From: Lachnospiraceae bacterium
GTDB lineage: Bacteria > Bacillota > Clostridia > Lachnospirales > Lachnospiraceae
Reading direction: 5' to 3'
NCBI GenBank assembly: GCA_017521985.1
Contig: JAFXAZ010000033.1
Location: 1 to 33,847 of the forward strand
Length of the DNA: 33,847 bases
Positions 17,496-25,106 of the stretch are shown one piece after another (position 1 is the stretch's first letter; each line of letters begins with the position of its first letter). A program made the position numbers and the translations under genes. Under the pieces are notes generated by a model. That model did no database searches, was not told the DNA's origin, and saw nothing but the letters and a program-made list of their open reading frames with translations.

Positions 17496-19499
17496 ATGCG
17501 AATTTCAACGTTGTTTTATTTTGTAAATTTTATATATATGGAATTCATATTCCACTTGTTTTTCTGGCAGAATGTGAAGGTATCTCTTGTTCCCGGTCTT
17601 TTTGTCATTGCACTTATTTCTGTTTTGCAGGGCTTTTTACAGAGTTTTTTAAAGGGCAGAGCAAATAAGATATTTATGGGAGTCTGTTTTGGTGTGGATT
17701 ATCTGCTGTTTGGCAGTCAGATGGTATATCGTACTATTTTTAAGCAGCCGTTAATGATTGATGCAGTGGTTATGGGTGGTGAAGATGCCCTGACAAATTA
17801 TTGGAGAGAGGCATTGCAGGGGATTTTAGACACCGGACTGGGGCTTGCGGCATTGTTATTGGGGATTATTTGGACGATGGCAGTGTTTAAGCTTTGGAAT
17901 CCGGAGGCAGAGCCCTTGACTAAGAAAGGTGTGGTTGTACAGGTGGCGTGCATACTTGGTGCATGTGGTCTTTTGGCAGGTTCCTTTCTTGGGATGTATA
18001 GATGGTCGGAAGAAAAATATACAGAATATCAGGAGTTTGGTTATCCGGATGAGGTCCTGGAGCTGTTTGGTGTAATGGCATTTTGGTTTAGGGATGCAGA
18101 GCTTGTGAAGCTTCCGGAGTATGAGGAGGAGCTTGCATTAATGCCGCAGAAGCCGGATAACAGCAGTGAAGGAACAGAAGGTGAAACTGCTGCGTCCGAG
18201 CCTGAGGAACAGACACCGGTTTACAAAGACCAGGTGTTACCGGTAAATTATGAGTATTTAAAAGAAATAGGTTCCGATGAGGTAGACAAGATTACCGACT
18301 ATGTATTTTCTATGACGCCGTCTAAGTCTAATGACTATACCGGTTTGTTTGAAGGCTATAACCTCATCTACATTACTGCGGAAGGGTTTTCTACTGCGGC
18401 AATTGATGCGAATCTGACACCGACATTGTATCAGTTGACGCACAGTGGAGTGGTTGCAAATGAGTATTATGTGCCTTTGTGGCAGACCAGTACCAGTGAC
18501 GGTGAATATGTGAACTTGACCGGTCTGATTCCGGATCAGCAGTTTAGTATGTCTCGTTCTGCTAAGAACAATCAGCCTTTTAGTCTGGCAAATTATTTTA
18601 AGGCAGAAGGTGCTGACTGCTTTGCATATCATAATAATACACTGTCCTATTATGACAGACATTTAAGTCATCCGAATCTTGGATATTTATTTAAGGCATC
18701 TAAATTAGGGGATTTGGATGAGACAGAGTGGGGAAACAGTGTGTTTCCGATGGAGAATGCGAACTATTGGCCAGCCTCTGACTTAGATATGTTTAAGGCT
18801 ACCATTCCGGAGTTTATACATGAGGAGCGCTTCCATGTATATTATATGACGGTTTCCGGTCATATGAATTACAATTTTAAAGGAAATAGAATGTCCAGCC
18901 TGCATTATGATGAAGTGAAGGATTTGCCTTATTCTGAGGAGAGCAAGGCCTATATTGCATGCAATATGGAGTTAGACAGGGCACTTGCTTATTTGATTCA
19001 AGAGCTTTACACAGCAGGAAAATTAGAGAATACCGTGATTTGTTTGAGTGCAGACCATTATCCATATGCCATGAATTTGGACAACTACGAAGAGTTAATG
19101 GGTATGGAGCTGGATAATTCCCTGGATATTTACCGCAACAGTCTGATTTTATGGAATTCCCAGATGGAGACAGTAGAGGTAAATGAGCCGTGCAGTGCCA
19201 TGGATTTGATGCCTACCCTTTTGAATTTATTTGGCTTTGCGTATGATTCCAGATTATACTCCGGCAGGGATATTTTCTCTGACCGTGCGCCGCTTGTAGT
19301 GTTTTCCAACAGAAGTTTTATTACAGACGTGGCCTCTTACAATAAAAAGACCGGGGAAGTGCTTTCCAGAACCGGAGAACCGGTAAGTGAGGAATATGTG
19401 TCTGCGATGAAAAGTTATGTGAAGATGCTTCATAAGCATTCAGCAGGAATTTTGAAGCATAATTATTATGAGTATTTTTATCAGGCGATGACAAAATAA
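17496..19499 (+). CDS. LtaS-type sulfatase/phosphoglycerol transferase
   Basis: 667 residues. The N-terminal half has five or so membrane helices (to about residue 170), an acidic Ser/Glu/Pro-rich linker (about 205-240), then an extracellular sulfatase-fold domain. Catalytic features of lipoteichoic acid synthases are recognisable: metal-binding Glu in NLIYITAEGFST, the nucleophile Thr333 in TSTSDGEY, and Asp520-His521 in LSADHYPYAM. Such enzymes polymerise or transfer glycerol phosphate from phosphatidylglycerol at the outer membrane face. ATG 17496 follows GGGGGA by 7 nt; an upstream in-frame TTG at 17433 falls inside the promoter and is rejected. It is flanked by terminators, so it is monocistronic. 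Confidence 0.92.
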   Translation: MRISTLFYFVNFIYMEFIFHLFFWQNVKVSLVPGLFVIALISVLQGFLQSFLKGRANKIFMGVCFGVDYLLFGSQMVYRTIFKQPLMIDAVVMGGEDALTNYWREALQGILDTGLGLAALLLGIIWTMAVFKLWNPEAEPLTKKGVVVQVACILGACGLLAGSFLGMYRWSEEKYTEYQEFGYPDEVLELFGVMAFWFRDAELVKLPEYEEELALMPQKPDNSSEGTEGETAASEPEEQTPVYKDQVLPVNYEYLKEIGSDEVDKITDYVFSMTPSKSNDYTGLFEGYNLIYITAEGFSTAAIDANLTPTLYQLTHSGVVANEYYVPLWQTSTSDGEYVNLTGLIPDQQFSMSRSAKNNQPFSLANYFKAEGADCFAYHNNTLSYYDRHLSHPNLGYLFKASKLGDLDETEWGNSVFPMENANYWPASDLDMFKATIPEFIHEERFHVYYMTVSGHMNYNFKGNRMSSLHYDEVKDLPYSEESKAYIACNMELDRALAYLIQELYTAGKLENTVICLSADHYPYAMNLDNYEELMGMELDNSLDIYRNSLILWNSQMETVEVNEPCSAMDLMPTLLNLFGFAYDSRLYSGRDIFSDRAPLVVFSNRSFITDVASYNKKTGEVLSRTGEPVSEEYVSAMKSYVKMLHKHSAGILKHNYYEYFYQAMTK

Positions 19500-19504
19500 A
19501 AAAG

Positions 19505-19533
19505 ACCGTTCAAGTCGAAGAGATTTGAACGGT
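19505..19533 (+). terminator. terminator of the LtaS-like gene
   Basis: Stem ACCGTTCAA / TTGAACGGT followed by TTTTTGG. Confidence 0.85.
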
Positions 19534-19545
19534 TTTTTGGCTTCT

Positions 19546-19563
19546 TGGGAAAACGTTTCTTGA
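19546..19563. promoter_or_regulatory. cre-like site (CcpA/LacI-type operator)
   Basis: TGGGAAAACGTTTCTTGA is a near-palindrome around a central CG, close to catabolite-response elements and LacI-family operators. It lies about 70 bp upstream of the -35 box of the PTS operon. Call is by pattern only. Confidence 0.4.
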
Positions 19564-19590
19564 GAAAAATATGGCAAAATTGGTAAGAAA

Positions 19591-19648
19591 TGACAAAATA
19601 CATCAAGAAAATGCGTGAATTATTGTTTGGATTGACAAAATACATCAA
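19591..19648. repeat. tandem 16-bp repeats in the PTS promoter
   Basis: TGACAAAATACATCAA occurs at 19591-19606 and exactly again at 19633-19648. The spacing is 42 bp, four helical turns. The second copy contains the -35 box. Confidence 0.8.
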
Positions 19649-19661
19649 AATGGGTTATATT
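19632..19661 (+). promoter_or_regulatory. promoter of the nagE-ptsI-ptsH operon
   Basis: TTGACA (19632-19637), 18-bp spacer, TATATT (19656-19661), 21 bp before the start codon of the EIICB gene. Confidence 0.7.
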
Positions 19662-19682
19662 ATAAAGGAAAGGAGAAGTGGT

Positions 19683-21149
19683 ATGAAATTTTTACAAAAA
19701 TTAGGAAAATCCTTGATGCTGCCTGTTGCGTGTCTTCCTATTTGTGGTTTGCTTATGGGTATTGGTTACGCATTATCACCTACTACTATGCAGGGGGGCG
19801 TTGCGGAAGGATTTTTAGAGTTATTAGGTGTATTTCTGGTAAAAGCAGGAGGAGCTTTAATTGATAATATGGCACTGCTGTTTGTAATCGGTGTTGGTGT
19901 TGGCATGTCTGATGACAACGATGGTACCGGTGGTGTCGCTGCCTTGGCTTCCTGGTTAATGATTACGACCTTGTTATCTGAAGGCTTTGTTACCACCATA
20001 AGACCTTCCGTTGCAGACAACCAGGCTTCCATTATTGCATTCCAGAAGATTGCAAATCCATTTATCGGTATCTTATCCGGTATTATAGGTTCCGGCTGCT
20101 ATAACAAATTTAAGGGAGTGAAGTTACCTGACTGGTTGTCCTTTTTCAGCGGTAAGCGTTGTGTAGCTATTGTTGCGGGTGTTGTTTCTATTGTAGTTTC
20201 AGCCGTATTATTATTTGTTTGGCCGGTGGTTTTTGGAGCACTTATTTCCGTGGGGCAGGCAATTGCCGGTATGGGTGCTGTAGGCGCCGGTATTTATGCA
20301 TTCTTAAACCGCTTATTAATTCCTACGGGTTTACACCATGCATTAAACAACGTATTCTGGTTTGATACCATTGGTCTTGGCGACCTTGGTAACTTTTGGG
20401 CAGGCAAGACGTCTGCTGACGTAACCTGGGATTTAGGTATGTATATGTCCGGGTTTTTCCCTTGTATGATGTTTGGTATTCCGGGGGCGGCCTTAGCTAT
20501 GATTCAGACCGCAAAATCAAATAAAAAGAAGGTTGCTATTGGTTTAGTTGCTTCTGCAGCTCTCTGTTCCTTTGTTTGTGGTGTTACAGAGCCTTTTGAA
20601 TTTGGTTTTATGTTCTTAGCACCTGCATTGTACTTGATTTATGCGGCATTATATGGTATTTTCACAGTAATTACCGTGTTGGTTGGTTTCCGTGCCGGAT
20701 TTTGTTTTTCTGCCGGTGCAACGGACTTAGCATTCTCGGCAGCTCTTCCGGCAGCACAGAATACCTGGATGATTATACCGTTAGGTATTGCTGCATTTGT
20801 GGTGTTCTACGGAGTATTCCGTTTTGCGATTGTGAAATTTGATTTGAAGACGCCGGGTAGAGAAGAGGACGATGAAGAAGCAGAAAAAGCAGTTGTTTTA
20901 TCTAATGACGATTATGCAAAGACTGCTGCAGCTATTTTAGAAGGTATTGGCGGCAAGGCAAACATTACCAGCGTTGACAACTGCATTACAAGACTGCGAC
21001 TGGAAATTAAAGACCAGGCGCTTGTAAATGAAAAGCAAATCAAAGCAGCAGGGGTTGCAGGGGTTATCAGACCGGGAAAAAATTCTGTTCAGGTTATTAT
21101 CGGTACAAAAGTGCAGTTTGTAGCAGATGAACTCAAAAAACTCTTATAA
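19683..21149 (+). CDS. nagE: PTS EIICB component, glucose/N-acetylglucosamine family
   Basis: Membrane permease that imports and phosphorylates a hexose, most likely N-acetylglucosamine. The 488 residues consist of an EIIC domain (about 1-385; about ten helices; N-terminus MKFLQKLGKSLMLPVACLP, substrate loop with IPTGLHHALNNVFWFDT and VTEPFEFGFMF) and an EIIB domain (about 405-488) with phospho-accepting Cys434 in DNCITRLRLEI. There is no EIIA domain; the EIIA gene at 23876 can supply it. The sugar assignment rests on similarity of the H-H-A-L-N-x-V-F-W-F-D loop to NagE proteins, and glucose remains possible. ATG 19683 follows AAGGAG; a longer frame from 19590 runs through the promoter and is rejected. 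First gene of a PTS operon. Confidence 0.92.
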   Translation: MKFLQKLGKSLMLPVACLPICGLLMGIGYALSPTTMQGGVAEGFLELLGVFLVKAGGALIDNMALLFVIGVGVGMSDDNDGTGGVAALASWLMITTLLSEGFVTTIRPSVADNQASIIAFQKIANPFIGILSGIIGSGCYNKFKGVKLPDWLSFFSGKRCVAIVAGVVSIVVSAVLLFVWPVVFGALISVGQAIAGMGAVGAGIYAFLNRLLIPTGLHHALNNVFWFDTIGLGDLGNFWAGKTSADVTWDLGMYMSGFFPCMMFGIPGAALAMIQTAKSNKKKVAIGLVASAALCSFVCGVTEPFEFGFMFLAPALYLIYAALYGIFTVITVLVGFRAGFCFSAGATDLAFSAALPAAQNTWMIIPLGIAAFVVFYGVFRFAIVKFDLKTPGREEDDEEAEKAVVLSNDDYAKTAAAILEGIGGKANITSVDNCITRLRLEIKDQALVNEKQIKAAGVAGVIRPGKNSVQVIIGTKVQFVADELKKLL

Positions 21150-21162
21150 AGGAGGTCCTGCC

Positions 21163-22791
21163 ATGGGACGGATGCTCATTGGAAAAGGAAAAAGTGTATA
21201 CAAAGGTATTTCAATAGGTAAAATATTTGTATATAAAAAGGCCGAAAAAAATATTAAAAAAGAAATTATAGAAGATACTGCTGCAGAAGTTGTGCGTTTT
21301 GAAGCTGCCAAGGCAAAGGCGCTTGGACAATTAAAAGGTCTTTATGAAAAAGCACTGCGTGATGTGGGTGAAGAAGAAGCAATGATTTTTGACATTCATC
21401 AGATGCTGTTAGAGGATTTGGATTACAATGACTCTATTATCAACATGATAGAAGGTGAGAACGTAAATGCAGAATATGCGGTGTTCCTTGCATGTGAGCA
21501 GTTTTCCGCTATGTTTCTAAGTATGGACGATGATTATATGAGAGGTCGTGCGGCGGACATAAAGGACATTTCTGAACGTGTGATTTCTATTTTAAATGGT
21601 ACACAAGCTGCTCCGGAAGCTATGGCAGAACCGGTTATTATTCTTGCAGAAGATTTAAATCCAAGTGAAACGGTTCAGTTGGACAAGGATAAGCTTCTTG
21701 CATTTGTCACACAGAAAGGTTCTGCTAATTCTCATACGGCGATTTTAGCAAGAACCATGAATATTCCTTCTTTAGTAAATACGGATATTGACCTAGATAT
21801 GGCATATGATGGAGCTACCGCTATTGTGGATGGTTTTGCAGGTGTGATTTATATAGAGCCCGATGAAGTAACCATGGCAAAGATGCAGGAGAAGAAGGCA
21901 AAAGCGGATGAACAGCGTGCACTTTTGCAGGAATTAAAGGGCAAAGAAACTGTTACCAAGAGTGGACGGAAGGTTCACTTATATTCCAATATTGGCAGTA
22001 TTCAGGACATAGATACGGTGTTAGAAAATGATTCGGAAGGGATTGGTTTATTCCGTAGTGAATTTTTATATCTTGGCAGGGATACGTTCCCAACCGAAGA
22101 AGAGCAGTTTGAAGCTTACAAGACGGTTTTGTCCAAGATGGAGGGGAAAAAGGTAATTGTCCGTACCTTGGATATCGGCGCAGACAAGCAGGCAGATTAC
22201 TTTGGCATTGCAGAAGAGGAAAATCCGGCACTTGGTTTAAGAGCTATTCGCATTTGCCTGATACAGCCGGAGATATTTAAAACGCAGCTTCGTGCATTAT
22301 ACAGAGCCAGCGTTCATGGAAAACTGTCTATTATGTTTCCTATGATTATTTCTTTAAAAGAAATTATGGAGATTAAGGATATTGTTGCAGAAGTAAAATC
22401 GGAGCTTGACAAAGAAAATATTGCATATGGTGCGGTAGAATTGGGTATTATGATTGAGACACCGGCAGCAGCCATAATCAGTGACATCCTTGCACCGCAC
22501 GTAGATTTTTTCAGTATCGGTACCAACGACTTGAGCCAGTACACTATGGCTATTGACCGCCAAAATCCGTCTCTTGATGCTTTTTTTGACCCACATCACG
22601 AGGCCGTGCTTCGTATGATACAGTGGACCTGTGAAAGTGCTCACAAGCATGGTGCATGGTGCGGTATTTGCGGAGAGTTAGGCGCGGACATGGATTTAAC
22701 CCAGAAATTTTTGGAAATGGGAATCGATGAGCTATCGGTATCACCGGCTTATACTTTAGCACTGCGTAAGCGGATTAGAGAAAGTGAATAA
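21163..22791 (+). CDS. ptsI: PTS enzyme I (phosphoenolpyruvate-protein phosphotransferase)
   Basis: First protein of the PTS relay: takes phosphate from phosphoenolpyruvate onto its active His and passes it to HPr. 542 residues, slightly short of the usual 570. The order of parts is an N-terminal HPr-binding helical region, phospho-His191 in GSANSHTAILART, the PEP-binding domain with FRSEFLYLGRD and RTLDIGADKQ, then GIMIETPAA and the GTNDLSQYTMAIDR signature, with active Cys in WCGICGELG. ATG 21163 follows AAAGGAGG by 7 nt, 13 nt after the EIICB stop. It is translated between nagE and ptsH. Confidence 0.97.
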   Translation: MGRMLIGKGKSVYKGISIGKIFVYKKAEKNIKKEIIEDTAAEVVRFEAAKAKALGQLKGLYEKALRDVGEEEAMIFDIHQMLLEDLDYNDSIINMIEGENVNAEYAVFLACEQFSAMFLSMDDDYMRGRAADIKDISERVISILNGTQAAPEAMAEPVIILAEDLNPSETVQLDKDKLLAFVTQKGSANSHTAILARTMNIPSLVNTDIDLDMAYDGATAIVDGFAGVIYIEPDEVTMAKMQEKKAKADEQRALLQELKGKETVTKSGRKVHLYSNIGSIQDIDTVLENDSEGIGLFRSEFLYLGRDTFPTEEEQFEAYKTVLSKMEGKKVIVRTLDIGADKQADYFGIAEEENPALGLRAIRICLIQPEIFKTQLRALYRASVHGKLSIMFPMIISLKEIMEIKDIVAEVKSELDKENIAYGAVELGIMIETPAAAIISDILAPHVDFFSIGTNDLSQYTMAIDRQNPSLDAFFDPHHEAVLRMIQWTCESAHKHGAWCGICGELGADMDLTQKFLEMGIDELSVSPAYTLALRKRIRESE

Positions 22792-22822
22792 GTGAGTATA
22801 ATATTTGAGGAGTATAAAGTAT

Positions 22823-23080
22823 ATGGCATCTTTTACGTATACAATTAAGGACGAACTTGGAATTCATGCCAGACCTGCAGGGATGCTTGCAAAGGAAGCT
22901 ATGAAATGGAACAGTGCTATTACTATTGATAATGGCACAAAGAAAGCAGATGCAAAGCGTTTAATGGCTGTTATGAGCATGGGAGTAAAGAAGGGACAGG
23001 TTGTAACCATTTCCGCAGAAGGGGAAGACGAAGCAGCCTGCATCCAAGCTGTTGAGAAGTTCTTTGAAGAGAATTTGTAA
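22823..23080 (+). CDS. ptsH: HPr phosphocarrier with Arg at position 46
   Basis: 85-residue phosphocarrier between enzyme I and EII components. The active-site His15 is in GIHARPAG. Aligned without gaps to Bacillus subtilis HPr, the regulatory serine (Ser46, in K-S-I-M-G-V-M-S) is replaced by arginine (K45-R46-L-M-A-V-M-S52). HPr kinase/phosphorylase normally phosphorylates Ser46 so that HPr can act as a CcpA co-repressor; this protein cannot do so at that residue. Thr20, next to the active site, is Gly. Otherwise the fold is complete. ATG 22823 follows GAGGAG; the in-frame ATG at 22805 precedes the ribosome site. It ends the operon. Confidence 0.95.
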   Translation: MASFTYTIKDELGIHARPAGMLAKEAMKWNSAITIDNGTKKADAKRLMAVMSMGVKKGQVVTISAEGEDEAACIQAVEKFFEENL

Positions 23081-23168
23081 CATTGCATTATATCCAAAAG
23101 TTTATAAAATTTTTATAATCTAGACAATATATCGTCTGCATTAGTCCTTGAAAATTGCTACAATAACC

Positions 23169-23182
23169 TTGATTTAAATCAA
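23169..23182. promoter_or_regulatory. FNR-box-like palindrome
   Basis: TTGATTTAAATCAA is a perfect palindrome fitting the classical FNR/CRP half-site pattern TTGAT-N4-ATCAA. It is 8 bp upstream of the -35 box of the next gene. A CRP/FNR-family regulator is plausible but none is encoded here. Confidence 0.4.
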
Positions 23183-23190
23183 TTCATTAG

Positions 23191-23218
23191 TTGCAACATG
23201 ATGAAAATCTGATATAAT
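23191..23218 (+). promoter_or_regulatory. promoter of the Rpn pseudogene
   Basis: TTGCAA (23191-23196), 16-bp spacer, TATAAT (23213-23218), 16 bp before the start codon. Confidence 0.6.
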
Positions 23219-23234
23219 TAAGGAGTAATAGTAA

Positions 23235-23820
23235 ATGAATGCTAATAAAAATTATAAAGCAAACCGAGAGTATAAATCCACTGTCTTCAGCAAGCTTTTC
23301 GGTGAGGATAAGGAGAATGCGCTTAGTTTATACAATGCCGTGAACGGCAGCAATTATACAAATGCGGATGAGTTCCATGGTAAATATCAATGCAGGTATG
23401 AACCCGGAGCTTTTGCGTAGATGCAAGGCCCTGGGAGGCTACGCAACCTTTGTAGATAAGGTAAGAACCTACAACCGGAGCATGCCTTTAACGGCAGCAG
23501 TAGACCAGGCAGTAGATGAATGCGTGGAGAATGGTGTGCTGGAGGAATTTTTTAGCAAGCACCGAAGGGAGGTCAGAAATATGGTATTGACTGAATTTGA
23601 TGAGGAAAAGTTTCTCAAGATGATGAGAGAAGAAGAACGTGCAGAAGGTCGTGCAGAAGGGCGTTTGGAGAATTTTATGGGGATACTTCACGATTTGGGC
23701 GAGATTCCACCAGAGATTTTAGAACGTGCGAGAGTTTTGGATGCAGATACTTTAAAGCAGTGGACCAAGCTGGCTTCTAGAGCAGAAAGTATGCAGGAAT
23801 TTTTGGAGCAAATTTTGTAG
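23235..23820 (+). pseudogene. Rpn-family recombination-promoting nuclease, internally deleted
   Basis: Two overlapping frames make one broken gene. Frame 1 (23235-23420) has the family N-terminus, NREYKSTVFSKLFGEDKENALSLYNAVNGSNY, preceded by AAGGAG. Frame 2 (open from about 23362 to 23820) resumes at the family's C-terminal part: VNINAGMNPELLRRCKAL, a TYNRSMPLTAAVDQAVDEC-like helix, and the E/G/R-rich tail. Full proteins are over 300 residues and carry a PD-(D/E)XK nuclease core between these parts. Here that core, perhaps 150-200 residues, is missing, the junction lies near 23375-23385, and the two parts are out of frame. Rpn proteins promote recombination and are often annotated as putative transposases. 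Promoter and terminator are intact. Confidence 0.8.
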
Positions 23821-23825
23821 AAAAG

Positions 23826-23871
23826 TGGGCTATATAGAATAACTGTGAAATCAGTTATTTTATATAGCCCA
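23826..23871. terminator. bidirectional terminator between the Rpn relic and crr
   Basis: A 20-bp stem with a single non-Watson-Crick position (TGGGCTATATAGAATAACTG against CAGTTATTTTATATAGCCCA), loop TGAAAT. On the minus strand it continues into CTTTTC. Confidence 0.8.
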
Positions 23872-23875
23872 TTAA

Positions 23876-24373
23876 TTATACTTCCACAATAACCGTTTCA
23901 CCCACAATAGCATCCATTCCGGTATGAAGCTTCATGTTCGGGAAGTCGTCGGAGTTTGTAACCACTAAAATACAGGTGGTTTGATATCCTTTTGATTTAA
24001 TAAGTTCCGGGTCAAAATGGATTAACTTGTCCCCCGTCTTAATGCTATCGCCTTCTTTGACAAATAGCTCAAAGCCTTCCCCGTTTAATGAAACCGTGTC
24101 GATGCCCTCGTGGATAAGCAGCTCCATGCCATTTTTTGTGGTAATACCTACGGCATGCTTAGAATCAGCCATAACGGTAGAAATCACACCGTCACACGGT
24201 GCAACAATAATCTCGCTTTCAGGTTCGATAGCAAGACCATCGCCTAAAATTTTTGCAGAAAATACCTGGTCATTTACATTTTCAATAGAGATAACTTTTC
24301 CGGAAAGGAAAGCTTTTAAGTTGTTGTTTGAAACCGTTGTTTCGTTTTTCTTCTTGTTGAAAAATGATAACAT
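23876..24373 (-). CDS. crr: PTS EIIA component, glucose family
   Basis: 165-residue cytoplasmic EIIA(Glc)-type protein that takes phosphate from HPr and passes it to EIIB. The core domain (about 20-165) has the active His88 in ELLIHEGIDTVSL, the second conserved His73 in SKHAVGI, and the APCDGVI and DKLIHFDPELI motifs. The N-terminal 20 residues are a flexible basic tail. RBS AAAGGAG precedes ATG 24373. It is transcribed towards, and convergently with, the Rpn relic and the ptsH operon. Since the EIICB gene lacks an EIIA domain, this is its likely partner. No promoter stands out in the A/T-rich stretch before it. Confidence 0.95.
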   Translation of the reverse strand: MLSFFNKKKNETTVSNNNLKAFLSGKVISIENVNDQVFSAKILGDGLAIEPESEIIVAPCDGVISTVMADSKHAVGITTKNGMELLIHEGIDTVSLNGEGFELFVKEGDSIKTGDKLIHFDPELIKSKGYQTTCILVVTNSDDFPNMKLHTGMDAIVGETVIVEV

Positions 24374-24421
24374 GATTTTTCTCCTTTAAATTTTGTGATA
24401 ATGCTTATTTTGCTATCGTTT

Positions 24422-24644
24422 AGGCGTGTTTCCTTGTGATGGTGCGAATGACCATGCTTTCGAATGCCTTCAAGCGAGCGTCGGTCCTTAGCGAGACGAG
24501 GCATTAGCCGAAGTCAAGCTTAGTACCGCTACGTGAGCTTAGATGCCCTAGCATGCAGGGAAAAGGTCCGGGGGACCTTTGAGTCGTAGTGCAAACGTGC
24601 TAAGAAAGCATGGTCATTCGCACAAGCACCCAGCAAACGCGCCT
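24422..24644. ncRNA. 223-bp structured inverted-repeat element (ncRNA or MITE-like)
   Basis: No open frame. Outer arms AGGCGTGTTT (24422-24431) and AAACGCGCCT (24635-24644) pair with one G-T. Inside them a perfect 20-bp stem joins 24442-24461 to 24604-24623. The interior carries local helices: AATGCCT with AGGCATT (24463-24469/24499-24505) enclosing CGTC/GACG, AAGCT/AGCTT (24516-24520/24536-24540) enclosing GTA/TAC, CCCT/AGGG (24546-24549/24557-24560), and an 8-bp AAAGGTCC/GGACCTTT hairpin (24562-24569/24573-24580). This is a multi-branch fold closed by a long stem. It resembles mobile structured RNAs found scattered in clostridial genomes, for example HEARO-type RNAs, but I cannot confirm a family. 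The strand is not determinable, and no target-site duplication is visible. Confidence 0.6.
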
Positions 24645-24693
24645 GAACAGTAACAGTATAACCATGTAATCACAGTAAATGCAATATTCATAC

Positions 24694-24722
24694 TTGATTT
24701 AACTTTGGAGATAGAATAAAAT
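24694..24722 (+). promoter_or_regulatory. promoter of the zinc-finger/polA cluster
   Basis: TTGATT (24694-24699), 17-bp spacer, TAAAAT (24717-24722), about 30 bp before the start at 24753. Confidence 0.6.
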
Positions 24723-24752
24723 AAATACAAATGGATGGAAGGACTCCGGAGT

Positions 24753-25094
24753 ATGGATTGTAAAAATATTGAAAAACTAATTCCTAAATTTTTAAAAGAT
24801 GAGTGTACACCAAAAGAGGAGGCACTGATACTTGCGCATATCAAAGAGTGTGTCGAGTGTAAAGAGGAGCTTACCATAGAATTTCTTTTGGCAGAAGGTC
24901 TGAACCGTTTGGAGTCCGGTGAGTCTTTTGATTTAAATGCGGAGCTGGAAAAACGTTTAAAGGAAAAGACGGATACTAAAAAGAAGAGGCAAAAATGGCT
25001 TTCCCCGGAGGCTGCCATGATTGTCTGGGATATGATTGGCGGTGCCATTGTGGTTGCGGTAATCATTGGTCTTTTGGTTTGGAGTATGCTGTAA
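24753..25094 (+). CDS. zinc-finger (zf-HC2-like) single-TM protein, anti-sigma-like
   Basis: 113 residues. The N-terminal half has the zf-HC2 pattern: MDCKNIEKLIPKFLKDE, then His-x3-Cys-x2-Cys in AHIKECVECKEEL. A charged linker (about 50-80) leads to one hydrophobic helix (about 90-110), so the zinc finger is cytoplasmic. Many anti-sigma factors look like this, but no ECF sigma gene lies next to it, so the partner is unknown. ATG 24753 has AAGGA 9 nt upstream; an in-frame ATG at 24735 has none. polA starts 12 nt after its stop. Confidence 0.8.
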   Translation: MDCKNIEKLIPKFLKDECTPKEEALILAHIKECVECKEELTIEFLLAEGLNRLESGESFDLNAELEKRLKEKTDTKKKRQKWLSPEAAMIVWDMIGGAIVVAVIIGLLVWSML

Positions 25095-25106
25095 AATAGG
25101 AGTATT

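Noticed and set aside
23876-24373. Treating crr and the nagE operon as one phage-defence or novel system with the Rpn relic
   Set aside because: All proteins are ordinary PTS components; the nuclease gene is decayed and separately promoted.
24430-24640. Possible CRISPR-like or tandem repeat in the structured element
   Set aside because: Only inverted, not periodic direct, repeats are present, and no spacers of regular length.
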